NCBI RefSeq assembly: GCF_901933205.1
Contig: NC_044574.1
Location: forward strand, 1,986,501 to 2,050,500
Length of the DNA: 64,000 bases
Reading direction: 5' to 3'
Source of the DNA: Camarhynchus parvulus
Taxonomy: Eukaryota; Chordata; Aves; Passeriformes; Thraupidae
Positions 59,801 through 64,000 of the stretch are shown here, one piece after another. The translations under genes and the position numbers were made by a program. Within the stretch, counting starts at the first letter, position 1, and each line of letters starts with the position of its first letter. The notes under the pieces are model-generated. The model saw only the letters and a list, made by a program, of their open reading frames with translations. It was not told the origin of the DNA and searched no databases.

Positions 59801-62119
59801 GAATCAGTTGGGGATCCATTGGGAATCCACTGGGGAATCAGTTTGGGGTCCGCTGGGGGTCTGCTGGGAACCCATTGGGGATCCATTGGGAGTCCACTGG
59901 GGAATCAGTTCAGGATCAGCTGGGAATCCTTTGGGGATCCGTTCCGGAATCCATTTGGGAATCCACCGTGGAATCAATTGGGGATCCACTGGGGAGTCAG
60001 TTTGGGATCCACTGGGAAATCTGTCTGGAATCCACTGGGAATCCTTGGGGGATCCACTGCGGAATCAGTTCGGGAATCTTTGGGGATCAGTTCGGGAATC
60101 CTTTGGGGAATCCACCGTGGAATCATTTGGGGATCCATTGGGAATCCACTGGGGAACCTGTCTGGGATCCACTGGGGAGTCAGTTTGGGATCTGCTGGGA
60201 ATGCATAGGCGATCCACTGGGGAATCAATTTGGGGTCCGCTGGGGATCTGATGGGAATCCATTGGGGATCCATTGGGAATCCACTGGGGAATCAATTTGG
60301 GATCTGCTGGGAATCCTTTGGGATCCATTGGGAATCCATTGCGGAATCTATTGGGAATCCACTGGGGAGCCCGTCTGGGATCCACTGGGAATCAGTTTGG
60401 AATCTGCTGGGCATCCATTGGGGATCCATTGGGAATCCACTGGGGAATCAGTCTGGGATCTGCTGGGAAGCCTTTGGGGATCTGTTCAGCAATCCATTTG
60501 GGAATCCACTGTGGAATCAATTGGGGATCCACTGGGGAACCCATCTGGGATCCACTCAGAATCAATTGGAGATCCACTGGGGATCCGTTGAGGGATCCAT
60601 TTGGGAATCCACTGTGGAATAAATTTGGAATCCACTGGGGAATCCATTTGGGATCCACCGGGGAATCAATTTGGGATCTGCTGGGAATGCATTTGGAATC
60701 CACTGGGATTGCACTGGGGAATCCATTTGGGATCCACTGGGGATCTGCTGGGAAATCCTCTGGGGATCCATTGGGACTCCAGTGTGGGATCCACTGGGAC
60801 TCGATTTGGGATCAACTGGGGATCTGCCAGGAATCTGTTGGGAGCCCATTGGGAATTCACTCGGGATCCACTGGGGATCCATGGGGAATGCACTGTGGAA
60901 TCAATTTGGGATCCACTGGGAATCAATTTGGAACCCACTTTGGGATCCATTTGGGAATCCACTGAGAATCAATTGGGGATCCATTGGGAGTTCATTGGGA
61001 ATTCACTGGGGATCCTTTGGGAATGCACTGTGGAATCCATTTGGGATCCATTGGGAATCCACGGTGGAATCCATTTGTGATCTGCCAGGGATCCATTTGG
61101 AATCCGCTGGGATTGCGCTGGGCAATCCATTTGGGACCCACTGGGAATCGGTGGGATCCATTTGGGATCAATTTGGGATCCACGGTGGGATCCATTTGGG
61201 ATCCATTGGGAATCCACTGGGGAATCAGTTTGGGGATCCACTGGGAGATCCATTTGAGATCCACTGGGGAATCCACTGGGAATCCATTGTGGAATCCATT
61301 TGGGATCTGCCAGGGATCTATTGGGAATCTGCTGGGATTGCACCAGGGAATCCGTTTGGGATCCACTGGGAATCCATTTGGAATCCACTGGGGAATCCAT
61401 TTGGAATATTTTTTGAGATGCACTGTGGGATCCATTTGAGATCCACTGGGAACCAGCTGGGAATTTACTGGGAATCCATTTGGGATCCATTGGGAATCCA
61501 CTGGGGATCAGTTGGGGACATTTTTGAGATCTACTGGGGAATCCACTGGGTATCAGTTGGGGGATCCTTTTGAGATCCACTGGGAATCAGCTGGGAGCTC
61601 ACTGGGAATCCATTTGGGGGATCCATTTGGGATCCACTGGGAATCATGGAACGCTGGAGAGGGCCCTCAAATCCCAACAATTCCATCCCATCCATGGGCA
61701 GGGACAGTTCCCACCATCCCAGGGGATCCAAATCCATCCAGCCTGGCCTGGGCACTGCCAGGGATCCAGGGGCAGCCCCAGCAAATCTGGGAATTCCAGC
61801 CCAGCCAGGAATTCCTTGCCAAGATCCCAGGATCCCAATCTCCCCGTTCCCAGCGGGAGCCATTCCCCGGCTCCTGAGATCCATTGCATCCAAAGGGCTC
61901 CAAAATCCCGGAACGCTTCGGGACGGGAGGAACCTCACATCCCATCCAGGGACATTCCCGAACACAAAATCCACATTTGGGGTCCAAGCTGGGAATATTT
62001 ATCCAGGAAAAAAAAAAAAAGCTTTGTTTTTTGGGAATTTTGGGTTTTTTAGTGACATTTTTCCCTTTGTTCATTGACAGATATCCCGAGTGGAATCCTG
62101 AGGCTCACTCCTCCAGCAG
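52116..62119 (+). CDS. ZNF638: ZNF638 (zinc finger protein 638), N-terminal coding exons (gene span, runs off right edge)
   Basis: ZNF638 is a nuclear-speckle protein of about 1,980 residues in human. It binds DNA and RNA and acts in splicing, adipogenic transcription and silencing of unintegrated retroviral DNA. Three exons are visible: 52116-53803, 59585-59646 and 62081-62119. Start chosen at ATG 52312, where MFSPRG...RPRGPNPAG aligns with the human N-terminus. Conserved blocks are [20 protein letters not shown] near residue 123, the [16 protein letters not shown] run after it, [20 protein letters not shown] near 201, and [12 protein letters not shown] just before a matrin-type C2H2 finger (CSLCNLEC, with the His pair in the next exon). 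Two one-base gaps near 53315 and 53461 break the literal frame. The RRM-like domains and C-terminal finger are beyond 64000. Confidence 0.97.
53804..55810. other. ZNF638 intron, non-repetitive part
   Basis: About 2 kb. The first 1 kb is AT-rich with a (CCT)n run near 54150-54172. From 55200 to 55460 there are weak CR1-like words. No exon recognised. Confidence 0.5.
55815..56310 (+). mobile_element. CR1 LINE, longest copy here (end of ORF2 plus 3' UTR)
   Basis: Begins with CCCAGGTGAGACCCCACCTG, the conserved CR1 V-R-P-H-L coding segment, followed by GGAGCAAATCCAGAGGAGGC. It then shows the same 3' UTR order as the 49-kb copies and ends TTTAAGGTCCATTCCAGCCC, AAACCATTCCAGGATTCTGG. Heavily decayed and not coding. 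Confidence 0.88.
56310..57740. other. ZNF638 intron, non-repetitive
   Basis: About 1.4 kb of ordinary AT-leaning sequence. No array or exon seen. Confidence 0.5.
57745..57810 (+). mobile_element. CR1 LINE terminal fragment
   Basis: GTTGGAGCAACCTGGGATCA, then TTCCCTTCCAACCCAACC and ATTCCATGATGG. This is the CR1 terminus, immediately before the 92-bp array. Confidence 0.7.
57805..58530. repeat. About 90-92-bp minisatellite, eight units
   Basis: Each unit contains GAATATTCCCAAAGAGTGG, AAATGAGGCAAAAAGGAGG and CATAAATCCAGAGGGTTTTG. Units are nearly identical, so the array is recent. It starts at the tail of a CR1 fragment. Frames are open on both strands for 70-175 codons without family resemblance. 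Confidence 0.95.
58535..59584. other. ZNF638 intron up to the second visible exon
   Basis: Non-repetitive. From 59460 it becomes CpG-rich (GCGGGGCTGAGCGCGGCGC). The acceptor is CTGCCCAG at 59584. Confidence 0.6.
59585..59646 (+). CDS. ZNF638: ZNF638 coding exon completing the matrin-type zinc finger
   Basis: 62 nt encoding [20 protein letters not shown] plus two bases of the next codon. Supplies the His residues (H-x5-H) that pair with CSLC of the previous exon. Donor CA|GTAAGG. The following minisatellite begins within a few bases. Confidence 0.95.
59650..61640. repeat. CCACTGGGGAATCCATTTGGGAT array in ZNF638 intron
   Basis: A 2-kb array of 15-20-bp units: GGGATCCACTGGGGAATCC, ATTTGGGATCTGCTGGGAAT, ATTGGGGATCCATTGGGAA. 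A higher-order pattern of several hundred bp is visible near 59700-60300. All plus frames are widely open. Confidence 0.95.
61640..61965 (-). mobile_element. CR1 LINE 3' end, inverted
   Basis: Inverse of the 49-kb copies: TCCATGGGCAGGGACAGTTC, GGCCTGGGCACTGCCAGGG, GGCAGCCCCAGCAAATCTGG, CCAGCCAGGAATTCCTTGCC, then CGCTTCGGGACGGGAGGAACC-like sequence at the right end. Confidence 0.85.
62081..62119 (+). CDS. ZNF638: ZNF638 coding exon, 39 nt
   Basis: After TTCATTGACAG. Completes a Gln codon, encodes [12 protein letters not shown] and two bases of the next codon, donor GTACCT. Matches YPDWNPE of human ZNF638. Reading continues to exons beyond the window. Confidence 0.93.
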
Positions 62120-62340
62120 GTACCTTGTGCTTTCCATTCCTTCTCTTCATCACTCATTAATTAATTAATTAACTAATTTTAACCATTTCATTCCCCCTGA
62201 TTTGCCCTCTCCAACCCCTCTCCACGAGGTCACGTTTTTATTAAAAAATTTTAGGGCCTTTTTTATGGGATTTTACCCCAAATTCCATAGAATTCTGAGC
62301 TGCTTTGGCTTGGAGGGACCTTAAATTCCACATATTTTTA
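62120..62340. other. ZNF638 intron start
   Basis: Non-repetitive apart from a short (TTAA) run near 62155-62178. Includes an inverted CR1-terminus-like word (GGCTTGGAGGGACCTTAAAT) near 62305. Confidence 0.5.
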
Positions 62341-63180
62341 TCCAGTTTTTTCCCTTTTTTTTCCCCAGATTTTTCCATTTCTTCTGTTTGGTTTATTTAT
62401 TTATTTATTTATTTATTTCCAGTTTTTCCTTTTTTTTCCTGTTTTTTTTTATTTTTTTCCATTTTTTCCCATTTTTCCAGTTTATCTAGTTTATTCCCAC
62501 TTTTGTCCATTTTTCCCCAGTTTCTCCATTTTTCCATTTTTATCCAATTTTATCCCTTTCATTCCAGTTTAACACCATTAAACCCAGTTTAATCCAGTTT
62601 TTTTTTTCCATTTTCCTCAGTTTTCTCAATTTTCCCCCCAGTTTTGTCACTTTTTCCATTTTTTCCAGTTTAATCCTGTTTTATCCAGTTTTATCCCTTT
62701 TATCCCAGTTTAAGCCACTTGGTTCCAGTTTTGTCCAGCTTTGTCCATTTTTCCCAATTTCTCAATTTTTTATTCCATTTTTCATTTTTTCTTCCTTTTT
62801 TCCATTTTTCCATTTTCCCTTTTTTCCTTTTTTCCCCTTTTTTTCCCTTTTTTTTCCATTTTCCCTTTTTTCCTTTTTTTCCTTTTTTTCCCCTTTTTCC
62901 TTTTTTTCCTTTTTTTCCTTTTTTCCCATTTTTTCCCTTTTTTCCCCTTTTTTCCCCTTTTTTTCCCATTTTTTCCCATTTTTTCCCATTTTTTCCCATT
63001 TTTCCCAATTTTTCCCAGTTTTTGTCCCTTTCATTCCCATTTGATCCCGTTCACTCCCATTTAATCAGTTTTTCCTATTTTTTCCAGTTTTATCCATTTT
63101 TTCCAGTTTCTCTCATTTAGTCCAGATCTGTCCAGCATTTTCCCTTTTTTTCTCATTTCTTCCTTTCCCCAAATCCCCCC
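62340..63180. repeat. TTTTTCCC polypyrimidine array
   Basis: About 0.8 kb of CCATTTTTTCCC and CAGTTTTATCC units, with (TTTA)n at 62393-62418. Almost pure pyrimidine over 62770-63010. Confidence 0.92.
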
Positions 63181-63214
63181 CTTTTCCCAATCCCCCTTTT
63201 CCCATATTCAGTTT

Positions 63215-64000
63215 AATCTGGTTTTTCCCAATTTTTAATCAATTTTTTCCCATTTTTTAATCAATTTTTCCCAATTTTTAATCAATTTTTCCCCAGTTTT
63301 TCCCAGTTTCTAATCAGTTTTTTCTCAGATTTTTCCAGTGTTTTCCCATTTTGTTTCTCATTTCCTCCTTTCCCCAGAAATCTCATTTCCCCCTTTCCCC
63401 AAATCCATCTGGGGAGTTTTTTTCCCCATTTTTTAATCATTTTCCCCCATTTTTAATCATTTTCCCCCATTTTTAATCATTTTCCCCATTTTTAATCATT
63501 TTTCCCCCATTTTTTAATCATTTTCCCCCATTTTTTAATCATTTTCCCCCATTTTTAATCATTTTCCCCCCATTTTTAATCATTTTCCCCCATTTTTAAT
63601 CATTTTTCCCCATTTTTAATCATTTTCCCCCATTTTTAATCATTTTTCCCCATTTTTAATCATTTTCCCCATTTTTAATCATTTTTCCCCATTTTTTAAT
63701 CATTTTTCCCCATTTTTAATCATTTTTCCCCCATTTTTTAATCATTTTTCCCCATTTTTTAATCATTTTCCCCCTTTTTTTAATCATTTTCCCACATTTT
63801 TAATAATTTTTCCCCATTTTATCATCTTTCCCCCATTTTTAATCATTTTTCCCCATTTTTTAATCTTTTTCCCCTATTTTTAATCATTTTCCCCTTTTTA
63901 ATCATTTTTCCCCCCTTTAATCATTTTCCCCCATTTTTAATCATTTTTCCCCATTTTTAATCATTTTCCCCTTTTTAATCATTTTCCCCATTTTTAATCA
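63215..64000. repeat. TTTTTAATCATTTTCCCCCA array
   Basis: Units of 18-21 bp, highly similar, from about 63410 to the right edge, preceded by degenerate forms. Truncated by the window end, so its full length is unknown. Confidence 0.94.

Overview
The window reads as vertebrate nuclear DNA from a bird, probably a songbird and probably a GC-rich microchromosome. The evidence is four recognisable vertebrate genes in an order known from human 2p13 (TEX261, NAGK, PAIP2B, ZNF638), many degraded copies of the avian CR1 LINE 3' end, and very dense, very diverse tandem repeats. The bird call is strong. Songbird and microchromosome are inferences. Nothing resembles a bacterial operon, a CRISPR array or an IS element. 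Most of the long open frames are artefacts of tandem repeats whose units lack stop codons.

Layout from left to right. TEX261 exon 1 lies on the minus strand at about 1.40-1.47 kb with a CpG-rich 5' region; the rest of that gene is off the left edge. From 1.7 to 11.36 kb there is a chain of unrelated minisatellites, a CpG-rich island at 9.06-9.33 kb and a 500-base run of N (10233-10732). The last three coding exons of NAGK (plus strand) are at 11358-12594, with a repeat-filled 3' UTR and an AATAAA at 13520. PAIP2B (minus strand) has all three coding exons, at 27083-26922, 22434-22255 and 19443-19387. Its 3' UTR probably runs through kilobases of minisatellite to an AATAAA at 14678-14673. NAGK and PAIP2B therefore end tail to tail about 1.15 kb apart.

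From 27.1 to 34.8 kb there are AT-rich and GGGAAT-type arrays. A promoter-like CpG island with an NF-Y (CCAAT) cluster follows at 34.84-35.52 kb and probably serves PAIP2B. From 35.5 to 43.55 kb there are further arrays, including 2.2 kb of TTTTGGGG-type and 2.3 kb of GTGACACTGGG-type repeat. A second CpG island at 44.2-44.8 kb is flanked by an inverted repeat and carries a strong minus-strand TATA box. It may hold the first non-coding exon of ZNF638. ZNF638 (plus strand) supplies a large coding exon at 52116-53803, a 62-nt exon at 59585-59646 and a 39-nt exon at 62081-62119, and continues off the right edge. Its introns hold CR1 copies and several arrays.

Together the genes are an ordinary block of housekeeping loci: a membrane protein of the early secretory pathway, an amino-sugar salvage kinase, a translational repressor that binds PABP, and a nuclear nucleic-acid-binding zinc-finger protein. 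The unusual part is the DNA around them. More than thirty unrelated arrays sit next to one another, several are seeded by or interleaved with CR1 fragments, and several run right up to functional splice sites so that the splice site is the last unit of the array. Three single-base indels break otherwise conserved coding frames (one in TEX261, two in ZNF638). These look more like consensus errors in homopolymer or GC-rich sequence than real gene loss.
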